A stretch of 64,000 bases of DNA, taken from assembly GCF_001189295.1 (NCBI RefSeq), contig NZ_CP012159.1, forward strand, positions 2,370,001 through 2,434,000, read 5' to 3'. How positions within the stretch are numbered: the stretch's first letter is position 1; every line of letters starts with the position of its first letter. The stretch is from Chondromyces crocatus (GTDB lineage Bacteria; Myxococcota_A; Polyangia; Polyangiales; Polyangiaceae). The notes below the pieces were generated by a model. It was not told the DNA's origin. It worked only from the letters and a program-made list of their open reading frames with translations, and made no database searches. Both the position numbers and the translations under genes were made by a program. Shown here in pieces: positions 47,455-56,540 of the stretch.

Positions 47455-47790
47455 TCAGCGCAGGAGCACGCAGTTGTGCAGGTAGAGATCTTCGCCGATC
47501 GTGTCGGCACACCGCGGAGATGAGCGCTGCGGTACTTCGCCCGGGTCCGTGACCCTCGTAGCGCGGGTTGGAGCGCTCCACGTCGCTTCGATGCGCGACA
47601 CCTTCGTCGCCACCTCATGAGCCGTCGTGCGGGTCGCGGACTCGTGGGTGGCGCTGGAGGCCTGCGCGACGAGGACCACCGTGTCCATCGCGCCGCGCCC
47701 AGGAGCGAAGGGCGCGGTGAGGAGCGTCAGCGTCAGGCAGGCGAGCAACACGCGAAGCGCGCGCAACAGCTGCCGGGACGAGGGACGCAT
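47455..47790 (-). CDS. Small secreted hypothetical protein
   Basis: 111 residues from ATG 47790. RALRVLLACLTLTLLTAPFA is a clear signal peptide with cleavage around GRGA. The mature chain is hydrophilic, rich in Ala, Thr and Ser, and has two Cys near the end (RCADTIGEDLYLHNC). No homologue recognised and no strong ribosome binding site. It lies just upstream of the 66-residue ORF on the same strand and diverges from the mrp operon. Confidence 0.5.
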   Translation of the reverse strand: MRPSSRQLLRALRVLLACLTLTLLTAPFAPGRGAMDTVVLVAQASSATHESATRTTAHEVATKVSRIEATWSAPTRATRVTDPGEVPQRSSPRCADTIGEDLYLHNCVLLR

Positions 47791-48076
47791 CGGAGGTCAC
47801 TTTAAGGCGCGAAATCGCGCACGCAACGCACCGTCGCGAAACGGCGCGCACACCCTGTATCGGGGAAATCCCGGCATCTTCTCGGCGCGGCGTGAACGAG
47901 AGCGGGGCGATACTCGTGAAACAATCTCGAAAACTGAACTAAGGTGCGGAAGAGTCTGGCTTTCGAGGGCTCCGCTTCCGAGTCGCTTGCCCTGACGCGC
48001 GGTGGAGAGAGCGCGTCCGAACTGGAACGTCAACGCTCAGGTGGTCTGTGAAACGTTCGATCTGGCCGGAGGCCGC

Positions 48077-50998
48077 GTGATCCTGGCTCTTCTCGCGCTG
48101 CTTCCCTTTCTGGGCGCCCCTGTGGCGGCCCTCATGATCCGTGCAGGCCGGAATGCATGCGCGGTCTCTGCTGGGCTCGTCGTCACGGCGGCGCTTGCCC
48201 TCCTGGGCTCGCTCACGCCCCGCGTGCTCGCTGGAGAGGTCGTCCGAGAGCGCTTCGCGTGGGTCCCCTCCCTGGGCCTTCACGCGAGCTTCTTCCTCGA
48301 TCCTCTGGGCCTCGTCCTGGCAGGACTGGTCCTCGGCATCGGCCTGCTGATCGTCGTCTACGCGAGGTTCTACCTGGCGAAGGACGACCCGATGGGTCGC
48401 TTCTACGGCTTCCTGCTCCTGTTCCAGGGCGCGATGGTGGGCATCGCGCTCTCGAACAACGTCCTCCTGCTCCTGATCTTCTGGGAGCTGACCAGCCTCT
48501 CGTCGTTCCTGCTGATCGGCTACTGGCGTCACCAGGCCGAAGCGCGACGGGGCGCGCGGATGGCGCTCACCATCACCGGCGCCGGCGGGCTCTCGCTGAT
48601 CGGCGGCCTGATCCTTCTCGGCAACATCGCCGGCTCGTTCGAACTCACCGACATCCTTCAGCGCAAGGAGGCGATCCAGGCGTCCCCGCTCTATCTCCCC
48701 GCGCTCCTCCTGATCCTCGGCGGCTGCTTCACCAAATCGGCGCAGTTCCCGTTCCATTTCTGGCTACCGCAGGCCATGGCCGCCCCCACGCCGGTCAGTG
48801 CCTACCTGCACTCCGCCACCATGGTGAAGGCAGGCATCTTCCTCATGGCGCGCCTCTGGCCCGTGCTCGCCGGCACCGACGCCTGGTTCTACATCGTCGC
48901 CACCACCGGCCTCGTGACCATGCTCTTCGGCGCGGTGACCGCGCTGTTCAAGGACGACCTCAAGGGCCTCCTCGCCTACTCCACGATCAGCCACCTCGGC
49001 ATGCTGACCATGCTCTTCGGCTTCGGTACCCCGATGGCCGCCGTGGTCGGCGTGTTCCACCTCATCAACCACGCCACGTTCAAGGCCGCGCTGTTCATGA
49101 ACGCCGGCATCGTCGACCACGAGACCGGCACCCGTGATTTGAAGCGCCTCGGCGGCCTTGCGTCGATCATGCCCATCTCTGCCACCCTGGGCGTGCTCGC
49201 TGCGGCCTCCATGGCGGGCCTGCCACCCTTGAACGGCTTCCTCTCCAAGGAGATGATGCTCGAAGAGGCGGCCCACACCCCCTGGCTCGGGCAGGCCTGG
49301 CTGGTCCCCGCGATCGCCACCCTCGCCGCCACCCTCTCGGTCGCCTACGCGCTCCGCTACATCGTCCACACCTACTTCGGCCCCAGGCGGAGTGACGACC
49401 TCGGCGCCCCTCACGACCCGCCGTTCGGCCTGTGGGCCCCCTCGGCGCTCCTCGTGGTCCTGGTGATCCTCATCGGCCTGTTCCCCGCCACGGTGGCCGG
49501 GCCCCTGGTGCGCGCGACCTCCACCGCCGTCATCGGCGCCGAGCCTCCCGAGGTCGCGCTGAGCCTGTGGCATGGGTTCACCCCGGCGCTCGGCATGAGC
49601 GTCGTCGCCGTGATTGGCGGCAGTTCGCTGCTGGCCGTGCATTTCAGGGCCGGCTCTCTCTGGCAGCGCCTCGGCCTTCCGGAGGCCGCCGCCGGGTTCG
49701 AGGCGGTCGTCGTCGCCGCCGTGAAGGGCAGCCGCAAGCTGACCGTGGCCCTCCACAACGGCTCGCTCCAGCGCTACCTCGCCTTCTTCATCGGCACCGC
49801 GATCGTGCTCGGTTTCGCTGGCTTCTGGGGCGTGACCCACGAGGGCGGCACGCGACCCACGCTCCCCGTCCGCGCCCTCACCGTCGTCGGCTGGCTCGTC
49901 CTGCTCGTCTGCACCGGCGCCGTGCTCGTCCTGCACCGCAGCCGCTACGCCCCCCTGCTCTTCATGGGGGTGATCAGCATGGTGATCGCGCTCGGCTTCG
50001 TCTTCCTCTCTGCGCCCGATCTCGCCCTCACGCAGGTCTCGGTCGACGTCGTGACCATCCTGCTCATGCTGCTCGCGCTCAACCTCCTCCCCAAGGAGAC
50101 CCCGCGCGAGAGCTCCGTCCCTCGGCGCGTCCGCGACGCGGTGCTCGCCGTTCTGGGAGGCGTCGGCATGGGCGCCGCCGCCTGGTCGGTGATGACCCGC
50201 GAGCACCACCCCATCTCCGATTTCTACTGGAAGAACGCTCTTCCCAAGGGTGGCGGCACCAACGTCGTCAACGTCATCCTCGTCGACTTCCGCGGCTTCG
50301 ACACCTTCGGCGAGATCACCGTGCTCGGCATCGCCGCGCTCACCATCTTCGCCCTCCTCGAGACCGCCAACCGCGGCCAGGCGGGCCGCCGCCTCTCTCG
50401 CTGGCGACCGGCGCGCGACCTTTCACCCGAGCGCTATCCTCTCGTGCTCGTGATGGCGACGCGCCTCTTGCTCCCGCTCGCCGTGCTCACCGCCGTGTTC
50501 GTCTTCCTCCGAGGCCACAACAGCCCCGGAGGAGGCTTCATCGCCGGCCTGGTCATCTCCCTCGCCGTCCTCATGCAATACCTCGCTTCCGGCTTCAAAT
50601 GGGCGGACCTCCGCGTCCGACCCGATCACCACGCCCTCATCGGCTGGGGCGTGCTCGTCGCTGCGCTGACGGGCCTCGGCGCACTCGTCTTCGACGTCCC
50701 CTTCCTGACCAGCGCCTTCGGCCACTTCGAGGTACCCGTCCTCGGCGAGCTCGAGCTGTCCACCGCCATGGTCTTCGACATCGGCGTCAGCCTGGCCGTC
50801 GTCGGCGCCGTCATGCTCGCCCTGGCCCAGCTCGCCGCCGCATCCAAGCGGGCCAAGCAATGGGCGGCCAAGAACGAAGAAGAGGAGGCCCGCGCCAGCC
50901 AGGTCAGGCTCTCCAGCGTGACCGATCCCGGAGGCCCCGAGAGCCGCACCAGCCGGGCCCGATTCTCCAGGATGACCGACCCCGGAGGTGCGGAATGA
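48077..50998 (+). CDS. mrpA: Mrp antiporter subunit A fused to subunit B
   Basis: 973 residues from GTG 48077, with GGAGG five bases upstream; earlier in-frame starts lack a site. The chain begins VILALLALLPFLGAPVAAL. The NuoL-like core carries FPFHFWLPQAMAAPTPVSAY and LHSATMVKAGIFLMA (proton-path Lys), HLINHATFKAALFMNAG and LPPLNGFLSKEM. The C-terminal portion, from about ATRLLLPLAVLTAVFVFLRG and HNSPGGGFIAGLV onward, is the MnhB/MrpB domain, so this is the A-B fusion of group 2 operons. It is the first gene of a tightly overlapping set and forms the main cation/proton module in the inner membrane. The 286-base region before it should hold the promoter; I see no certain motif. Confidence 0.96.
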   Translation: MILALLALLPFLGAPVAALMIRAGRNACAVSAGLVVTAALALLGSLTPRVLAGEVVRERFAWVPSLGLHASFFLDPLGLVLAGLVLGIGLLIVVYARFYLAKDDPMGRFYGFLLLFQGAMVGIALSNNVLLLLIFWELTSLSSFLLIGYWRHQAEARRGARMALTITGAGGLSLIGGLILLGNIAGSFELTDILQRKEAIQASPLYLPALLLILGGCFTKSAQFPFHFWLPQAMAAPTPVSAYLHSATMVKAGIFLMARLWPVLAGTDAWFYIVATTGLVTMLFGAVTALFKDDLKGLLAYSTISHLGMLTMLFGFGTPMAAVVGVFHLINHATFKAALFMNAGIVDHETGTRDLKRLGGLASIMPISATLGVLAAASMAGLPPLNGFLSKEMMLEEAAHTPWLGQAWLVPAIATLAATLSVAYALRYIVHTYFGPRRSDDLGAPHDPPFGLWAPSALLVVLVILIGLFPATVAGPLVRATSTAVIGAEPPEVALSLWHGFTPALGMSVVAVIGGSSLLAVHFRAGSLWQRLGLPEAAAGFEAVVVAAVKGSRKLTVALHNGSLQRYLAFFIGTAIVLGFAGFWGVTHEGGTRPTLPVRALTVVGWLVLLVCTGAVLVLHRSRYAPLLFMGVISMVIALGFVFLSAPDLALTQVSVDVVTILLMLLALNLLPKETPRESSVPRRVRDAVLAVLGGVGMGAAAWSVMTREHHPISDFYWKNALPKGGGTNVVNVILVDFRGFDTFGEITVLGIAALTIFALLETANRGQAGRRLSRWRPARDLSPERYPLVLVMATRLLLPLAVLTAVFVFLRGHNSPGGGFIAGLVISLAVLMQYLASGFKWADLRVRPDHHALIGWGVLVAALTGLGALVFDVPFLTSAFGHFEVPVLGELELSTAMVFDIGVSLAVVGAVMLALAQLAAASKRAKQWAAKNEEEEARASQVRLSSVTDPGGPESRTSRARFSRMTDPGGAE

Positions 50999-51348
50999 GC
51001 CTCGAATTCCTGGTCGCCACGGCCATCGGCGTCTTTACCTCGGCGGGCATCTACCTGCTCCTCCGCGGCCGCACCTTCGACCTCGTGCTCGGCCTCGCCT
51101 TCCTGTCCTACGCCATCAACGTCTTCCTGTTCGCCATGGGCGGCCTCATCGTCGACCGTCCCCCCATCTTCGACGCAGCAGCCACCGAGTACGCCGACCC
51201 CGTGCCCCAGGCGCTCGTCCTGACGGCCATCGTCATCGCCTTTGCCATGACCGCGCTGGTGCTCGTCCTCGCCCTGCGCACCTTCCTCGAGACCGGCACC
51301 GACCAGGTCGACGGCGAAGCCGACGCATCGACGAGGCATTCTTCATGA
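50995..51348 (+). CDS. mrpC: Mrp antiporter subunit C
   Basis: 117 residues; the ATG overlaps the mrpA stop as ATGA, with GGAGG upstream. Three hydrophobic segments (FLVATAIGVFTSAGIYLLL, VLGLAFLSYAINVFLFAMGG, ALVLTAIVIAFAMTALVLVL) make it a NuoK-like subunit. ADPVPQALVLTAIVI is a diagnostic MrpC/MnhC segment. Needed for assembly of the antiporter complex. Confidence 0.96.
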   Translation: MSLEFLVATAIGVFTSAGIYLLLRGRTFDLVLGLAFLSYAINVFLFAMGGLIVDRPPIFDAAATEYADPVPQALVLTAIVIAFAMTALVLVLALRTFLETGTDQVDGEADASTRHSS

Positions 51349-52862
51349 ACCACCTGCTCATCGCGCCGCTGACCCTGCCGGCGCTCGTCGCCTCCTTGAT
51401 CCTCCTGGTCATGCGCCGGCGCCACCTCCGCCTCGCGCGCCTCGTCTCCCTGGGCGCCTGCATGACCTGGGTCGTCCTCGGCGCAGCCCTCACCGCCCGC
51501 GCATCGAGCGGCGACATCGCGACCTACGCCCTCGGCAACTGGGCTGCCCCCTTCGGCATCCTCCTCGTCCTCGACCGCCTCTCGGCCATGATGGTGCTCC
51601 TCACCGCCATCCTGTCCCTCGCGGTGCTCGCGTACGCCACCTCCTCCGATCTCGATCGCAGAGGCTGGCACTTCCACCCCCTGTTCCACTTCCAGATCCT
51701 CGGCCTGAACGGCGCCTTTCTCACGGGCGACCTGTTCAACCTGTTCGTGTTCTTCGAGATGCTGCTCATCGCGTCCTACGGCCTCATGCTGCACGGCCAG
51801 GGCGCCGCGCGGCTCAAGGGCGGCGTGCAGTACGTGGTGATCAACCTCGCCGGTTCCACCCTCTTCCTCGTGGCCGTCGGCATCCTCTACGGCGTCACGG
51901 GGACCCTCAACATGGCCGACATGGCCATCCGGGTGGCCGGAGCCCCCCCTGCCGACCAGGGCCTGATGCGCGCCGGCGCGCTCCTGCTCATCGCCGTCTT
52001 CGCCCTCAAGGCCGCGCTCGTCCCGCTCCACTTCTGGCTCCCACGCACCTACGCCAGCACCTCCGCCCCGGTCGCCGCCCTCTTCGCGATCATGACCAAG
52101 GTCGGCGCTTACTCCATCATCCGCACCACCATCCTGATCTTCGGCGCCGACGCGGGAGAGTCCGCCTGGGCCCCCGCCGCCTGGATGCTCCCTGCCGCCC
52201 TGCTCACCCTCGCCCTCGGCTTCATCGGCGTGCTCGCCGCCCGCAACCTGCGCGACCTCGCCGCCTTCGCCGTCGTCGGATCCATGGGCACCCTGCTCTC
52301 CGCCACCTCCGTCTTCCAGCCGGCGGCCATCACCGCCGCGCTCTACTACACCCTGCACTCCACCCTCGCTGGCGCTGCCCTCTTCCTCACCGTCGACCTC
52401 ATCGCCAGGCGCCGCGGCGACTACGGCGACGCCCTCACCCCGAGCCCTCGCTTCCCCCAGATCGAGCTCCTCTCGGTCTTCTTCTTCCTCTCCGCCATCG
52501 CCCTCGTCGGCCTGCCACCGCTCTCGGGCTTCCTCGGCAAGCTGATGATCCTCAATGGCGTCCGCGAGAGCGCCAGCGCCCCCTGGATCTGGGCCTGCAT
52601 TCTCAGCACCACCGTCCTCGCTCTCCTCGGCTTCGCCCGTGCGGGAAGCCTCCTCTTCTGGGAGAGCGCGGCCGTCGGCACCGACATCCACGCCAAGGTC
52701 CCCCCGCACCCCATCCTCACCCTCGTCGGCGCTGCGGCGCCCCTCGCAGGCCTGATCGCCCTCACGGTCTTCGCTGGCCCCGTCACCACCTACCTGACCG
52801 CGGCCACCGAGCAGCTCTTCGACTCGGCTGCCTACGTCACTGCCGTCCTGGGACCCCGATGA
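51345..52862 (+). CDS. mrpD: Mrp antiporter subunit D
   Basis: 505 residues; ATG overlaps the mrpC stop as ATGA. A NuoM/NuoN-like membrane protein: LFVFFEMLLIASYGLML (conserved Glu), GGVQYVVINLAGSTLFL, PLHFWLPRTYASTSAPVAA, FAIMTKVGAYSIIR (conserved Lys) and LPPLSGFLGKLMIL. Placed between C and E in an Mrp operon rather than among nuo genes, it is MrpD, the second proton- or cation-translocating channel subunit. Confidence 0.96.
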   Translation: MNHLLIAPLTLPALVASLILLVMRRRHLRLARLVSLGACMTWVVLGAALTARASSGDIATYALGNWAAPFGILLVLDRLSAMMVLLTAILSLAVLAYATSSDLDRRGWHFHPLFHFQILGLNGAFLTGDLFNLFVFFEMLLIASYGLMLHGQGAARLKGGVQYVVINLAGSTLFLVAVGILYGVTGTLNMADMAIRVAGAPPADQGLMRAGALLLIAVFALKAALVPLHFWLPRTYASTSAPVAALFAIMTKVGAYSIIRTTILIFGADAGESAWAPAAWMLPAALLTLALGFIGVLAARNLRDLAAFAVVGSMGTLLSATSVFQPAAITAALYYTLHSTLAGAALFLTVDLIARRRGDYGDALTPSPRFPQIELLSVFFFLSAIALVGLPPLSGFLGKLMILNGVRESASAPWIWACILSTTVLALLGFARAGSLLFWESAAVGTDIHAKVPPHPILTLVGAAAPLAGLIALTVFAGPVTTYLTAATEQLFDSAAYVTAVLGPR

Positions 52863-53383
52863 ATACGCCCCCGAACACCACCGAGCGCTCCCTCCTGGGC
52901 CGGCTCTTCCCCCACCCGGTGATGTCCGTGCTTCTGGCGAGCGTGTGGCTGCTGCTGATCAACAAACTCTCGATGGCGAACGTCGTCTTCGCGCTCGTCG
53001 CCGGCGCCATCATCCCGTTCGTCACCCGCCGTTTCTGGCCGGACCGACCCAGGATCCGGCTCAACTGGACCCTCGTCCACTACTTCGGCGTCGTCGTGTG
53101 GGACATCGTCATCGCCAACTTCCAGATCGCGTGGCTGGTCCTCTTCCGCCACAACCGCGACCTCCGCTCCCACTGGCTCGTCATCCCCCTCGATCTCGAC
53201 GACCCCGAGGCCGTCTCCATGCTCGCCGCCACGCTCTGCCTCGCCCCAGGCACCGTCTCCAGCGACCTCGCCGCCGACCGCCGCGCCCTCCTCCTCCACG
53301 CCATCGACGTGGCGGATCCCGCCGCGGAGATCGCCCGCATCAAGTCCCGCTACGAGGCCCCCCTCAAGAGGATCTTCGCATGA
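52859..53383 (+). CDS. mrpE: Mrp antiporter subunit E
   Basis: 174 residues; ATG overlaps the mrpD stop. LFPHPVMSVLLASVWLLLIN and the central membrane pair (VHYFGVVVWDIVIANFQIAW) precede a soluble C-terminal portion containing LCLAPGTVSSDL, the hallmark TPGT-like motif of MnhE/MrpE. It has no NADH dehydrogenase counterpart, which helps identify the cluster as Mrp. Structural subunit of the antiporter. Confidence 0.96.
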   Translation: MNTPPNTTERSLLGRLFPHPVMSVLLASVWLLLINKLSMANVVFALVAGAIIPFVTRRFWPDRPRIRLNWTLVHYFGVVVWDIVIANFQIAWLVLFRHNRDLRSHWLVIPLDLDDPEAVSMLAATLCLAPGTVSSDLAADRRALLLHAIDVADPAAEIARIKSRYEAPLKRIFA

Positions 53384-53649
53384 TCCCGTACGCCCTCGGC
53401 TTCGCCTTCGTCTGTGTCGGCCTCGCGATGACCCTGAACGTCTACCGCATGGTCAAGGGCCCCACGAACGTCGACCGCATCCTCGCGCTCGACACCATCA
53501 CCATCAACGCCATCGCGTTGATCATCCTGTTCGGCATCCGGGAGACCAACGCCACCTACTTCGAGGTGGCGCTCCTGCTCGCCATCTTCGGCTTCGTGGG
53601 CACGGTGGCCTACTGCAAGTTCCTCCTTCGCGGGGACATCGTGGAGTGA
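53380..53649 (+). CDS. mrpF: Mrp antiporter subunit F
   Basis: 89 residues; ATG overlaps the mrpE stop as ATGA. Three helices; YRMVKGPTNVDRILALDTIT is the conserved MrpF core with the family's Asp (DRILALD). Small membrane subunit. Confidence 0.95.
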   Translation: MIPYALGFAFVCVGLAMTLNVYRMVKGPTNVDRILALDTITINAIALIILFGIRETNATYFEVALLLAIFGFVGTVAYCKFLLRGDIVE

Positions 53650-53653
53650 TGCG

Positions 53654-54082
53654 ATGAAGTTGCTCGCCGAGACCGTGATCTCCGTGCTGCTCGTGATGGG
53701 CGGCTTCTTCGCCCTGATGGGTTCGTGGGGGCTCGCCAAGCTCCCCTCCTTGATGACGCGCATCCACGGCCCCGCCAAGGCCACCACGCTCGGTGTGGGC
53801 GGTTGCCTGGTGGCGTCGATGGTCTACTTCCCGACCTACGCCGGCCTCTACTCGGCGCACGAACTGCTGATCACGCTGTTCCTCTTCCTGACGGCGCCGG
53901 TATCGGCGCACATGATCGCGAAGACCCACCTCCACTGCCAGGGCCGGGACATCGATCCGAACCCCTCGTCAGAGCAGCACGAGGTGCTCCCCCCGACGGG
54001 GCGCGACGTCGACTGGGCGACCTTCCACGACCCGACGAAGAAGGGCGAGCCAGAGGCACCGCAGTCGATGCCGTTCATCTGA
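53654..54082 (+). CDS. mrpG: Mrp antiporter subunit G
   Basis: 142 residues from ATG 53654, 4 bases after the mrpF stop. Three hydrophobic segments; WGLAKLPSLMTRIHGPAKAT matches the conserved G/F-x-LP-D-x-x-R-x-H-x-P-x-K signature of MnhG/MrpG, with Ser in place of the usual Asp. The hydrophilic tail (about 95-142) is longer than in many family members. Last gene of the operon. Confidence 0.95.
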   Translation: MKLLAETVISVLLVMGGFFALMGSWGLAKLPSLMTRIHGPAKATTLGVGGCLVASMVYFPTYAGLYSAHELLITLFLFLTAPVSAHMIAKTHLHCQGRDIDPNPSSEQHEVLPPTGRDVDWATFHDPTKKGEPEAPQSMPFI

Positions 54083-54443
54083 GCGAGCCCAGCGCAGGGC
54101 AGCCCCCCACCGCCTGGGGCTCCCCGCGCGATGGTCGCCCCTCCTTCCCCCGCCTCGGCAAGCTCACCAGCAGCGTTCCCGTCTGCTCGCATGACACGAC
54201 GCAGCGCGTGTCGTCAGATTCATTTGCAGCGTCGCAATCGTGACAGCCGCCCATTGCGAGAAGAGCAGGCCGAGACGAAGCGGCGCCATTCTCGTTCGAA
54301 CCGAGACCGACAGAAAAGAATCGGCGCAGTGCCTGTGCAGAGCCCTTGGGGAGCGGCGCAACGCGCACCAAGAGATCTCCCGGTGCCGACGTGCCTCTCC
54401 CCTCGTGGAGCTGGCGCCGGGGTGCCTTGCACAGGAGCAGGTC
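54083..54443. other. 361-base intergenic region with a hairpin
   Basis: AGCCCC (54101-54106) and GGGGCT (54116-54121) form a short hairpin just past mrpG, a possible weak terminator. The rest should hold the promoter of the following lipoprotein gene; I recognise no -35/-10 pair. Confidence 0.3.
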
Positions 54444-55049
54444 ATGAAGAACCGACTTATGTCATACGGAGCAGCATTGCTCTCGCTCGGATCGGTAGGG
54501 CTGCTCGGCGTGGGGTGTGCGCTTCAAGCGGACGAAGGCGTGGACGACTCCCTCGTCGACGAATCGATCGCGACGGCACCTGACGCCATGGTGACCCCCG
54601 AGGCGGATCCTGGCTCCACGGACGCCACGATCACCGATGATTCGTCGACAGACAGCGATCAGTCCGCAGGCTGCGACGACATGAGCACCGACGGGACGGC
54701 TGACCTCGATGGTCGCGGCGGCCCTGGCGGCCCTGGCGGGCCCGGCGGTCCTGGCGGTCCTGGCGGCCCAGGCGGGCCCGGACACGGCGGCCCTGGCGGC
54801 CCCGGCGGACCCGGACACGGCGGCCCTGGCGGCCCCGGCGGACCCGGACACGGCGGCCCTGGCGGACCCGGACACGGCGGCGGCGGCTGGGGACCTGGCG
54901 GCTGGGGACCCCCTCGCGCTTGCTTCACCGATGGTTGCTTCCGAGCGTACGAGTATTGCCGCTGTGACGGTGGCCGGTGGAGAGATCGAAGCGGCATCTG
55001 CGCCTTCGACCGCCGCACGGGCTGCACGTACTGCGCTTGCGGCCGCTGA
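54444..55049 (+). CDS. Lipoprotein with Gly-Gly-Pro repeats and Cys-rich C-terminus
   Basis: 201 residues from ATG 54444, with AGGAG upstream. The signal GAALLSLGSVGLLGVGC is a lipobox, followed by ALQADEG and an acidic Asp/Ser/Thr spacer. Residues about 92-140 are collagen-like GGP/GHGGPGGPGGP repeats encoded by an in-phase DNA repeat. The end has eight Cys in about 50 residues (RACFTDGCF, YCRCDGG, ICAFDRRTGCTYCACGR), suggesting a disulfide-bonded knob. The first 30 residues are clearly related to those of the 56541 gene. A surface or spore-coat structural role is an inference. Confidence 0.85.
   Translation: MKNRLMSYGAALLSLGSVGLLGVGCALQADEGVDDSLVDESIATAPDAMVTPEADPGSTDATITDDSSTDSDQSAGCDDMSTDGTADLDGRGGPGGPGGPGGPGGPGGPGGPGHGGPGGPGGPGHGGPGGPGGPGHGGPGGPGHGGGGWGPGGWGPPRACFTDGCFRAYEYCRCDGGRWRDRSGICAFDRRTGCTYCACGR
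54718..54880 (+). repeat. In-frame 9-bp and 33-bp Gly-Gly-Pro coding repeats
   Basis: 9-bp GGN-GGN-CCN units merge into a 33-bp unit (CACGGCGGCC...CCCGGA) with starts at 54783, 54816 and 54849, and a shortened copy at 54873. All maintain the reading frame, so length variation would change the protein tail by whole units. Confidence 0.85.
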
Positions 55050-55139
55050 ACGTACTCATCCAGGCTGAGCGCGCCCTCGTCGCGCTCATGCCATCCTCTG
55101 TAACCTCGGGCGAATCTTCTGGTTTCATGGCATCCCCCC

Positions 55140-56028
55140 ATGAGCCCTCGAGCCCCTGCCCGCGCGCAGTTCCCTGCCGGACTTCTCGCGCTCGCGCTGC
55201 TCCACCCGGCCGCAGCGTGGGCGCACTGGCCTCACCCCCAGGGCGGACAGGTTCGTGGGCCTCGCCCAGCTCGGCCTCTTCCAGAGCAGCGCCCGCGACT
55301 TTGGCGGCGCCGTGCAGCTCGGCCTCGCCTACACGCGCGCCGACGAACGCTTCGTGGGCCTCCTTCAGCTCTCCCTGGCGCGGAACGAGGCGGTCACCTT
55401 CCTCGGCCCCTTGCAGATCTCCGCGATGAACCACGCCGCGACCTTCATGGGCGGCCTCCAGCTCGGCCTGGTCAACAACGTCCGTGTCGAGGACCCTGCG
55501 GCCGCAGACGTCAGGTTCGTCGGCCTCGCTCAGATCGGTCTGCTCAACGAAGTCACCCGCGGCCCGCTGATGGGCATCGGCCAGTTCGGCATCCTGAGCT
55601 ACGTCGGTGGTCACCTCTATGGGTTCGGGCAGCTCGGATTCATCAACGCCGCCGACTCCTTTCACGGCGTGCTCCAGGCCGGATTCGCCAACGTCGTGAC
55701 GAACGGCTCCTTCGACGGGTTCGGCCAGTTTGGCGTGGGAAACTTCGTCGACCAGCATTTCAACGGCTTCCTGCAAACCGCCCTGATCTTCAATGGCGCA
55801 ACGAGAGCGTTTCGCGGGGTCGCGCAGATCAGCGCGCTCGTGAACCTCGTCACCAGGGAGCTCGCTGGCGCATCGATCGGCATCGTGAACAAAACGGAAC
55901 AGACCACCGGCCTCCAGGCAGGACTCGTGAACCTGACGGGGAAGCTGCGCGGCGTGCAGCTCGGGCTGGTGAACATCTCCGACGACGGGGGGCTACCCTT
56001 CGCGCCAGTGCTCAACGTGGGCCTCTGA
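55140..56028 (+). CDS. Surface-repeat protein, probably frameshifted after its signal peptide
   Basis: Two adjoining frames look like one gene. From ATG 55140 the first frame encodes a signal peptide (FPAGLLALALLHPAAAWA). The second frame, read from about 55243 to 56028, encodes some 260 residues of repeats with the pattern F-x-G-x-x-Q-x-G-L (FVGLAQLGL, FVGLAQIGLLN, LYGFGQLGFIN, FDGFGQFGVGN, LRGVQLGLVN), like beta-helical 'LA_2272'-type surface repeats. Removing one base from the CCCCC run at 55235-55239 would join them as ...WPHPRADRFVGLAQL, restoring the repeat upstream of the GTG at 55255. Without the join the repeat protein would have no export signal. Either a sequencing/assembly error or a real inactivating or phase-variable mutation. 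Confidence 0.7.
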
Positions 56029-56540
56029 AGCCCGCGAAAGCCTCGCTCTACTTGCCTGACCGAACCGACACCGACGGTACCGACACCGACCGTTCAGCCA
56101 GACCGAGCGACCGACCCTTCAGGATACGTAGACGCCGACCTGTCGAGCCGTGTCGCCTGGCCGTGTCCCTCGGCTCTCGGCATCACCCGCGCTTTCCCCC
56201 TCGAACCTGGCCAGTTCCCGTCTCTCTGGTCGGCATGGTCCGGCCGGTTTCGGGGTTCTTCACCGAGGATTCCCTCGCCTCCAGGTGCCTCGGGTCCGTC
56301 GGAAAAGCAGTCGACGCCTTGAAGCGCGCGATCTCTCGCCTCGAACCTCGAGAAACTTCGGGTTGGGATGGACGATAGCGACTCTCATTCGATCCCTCCC
56401 ACCGACGAAAAGAATCTCGGTTCCACTCGTGACCAGCCACTTAGGTTCGAGCGAGGGCAGTGCAAAACACTCTGTGATGGCGATGCTGTCTACCTCGCCG
56501 AGGTGGGGGGGGCATCGAAATCAGTAGAGAGGAGTACGTC
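56029..56540. other. 512-base gene-free region
   Basis: Contains a 12-base direct repeat, ACCGACACCGAC, at 56064-56075 and 56079-56090 (15-base period) and no open frame with a ribosome binding site or recognisable product. The right end is the leader of the next lipoprotein gene. Confidence 0.4.

Noticed and set aside
48077-54082. NADH dehydrogenase (complex I) subunits
   Set aside because: mrpE, mrpF and mrpG have no complex I counterpart and the gene order is that of Mrp antiporters.
54718-54880. Minus-strand Pro-rich ORF across the GGP repeats
   Set aside because: It is the reverse reading of an in-frame repeat; the + frame has a lipobox, a ribosome binding site and a structured Cys end.
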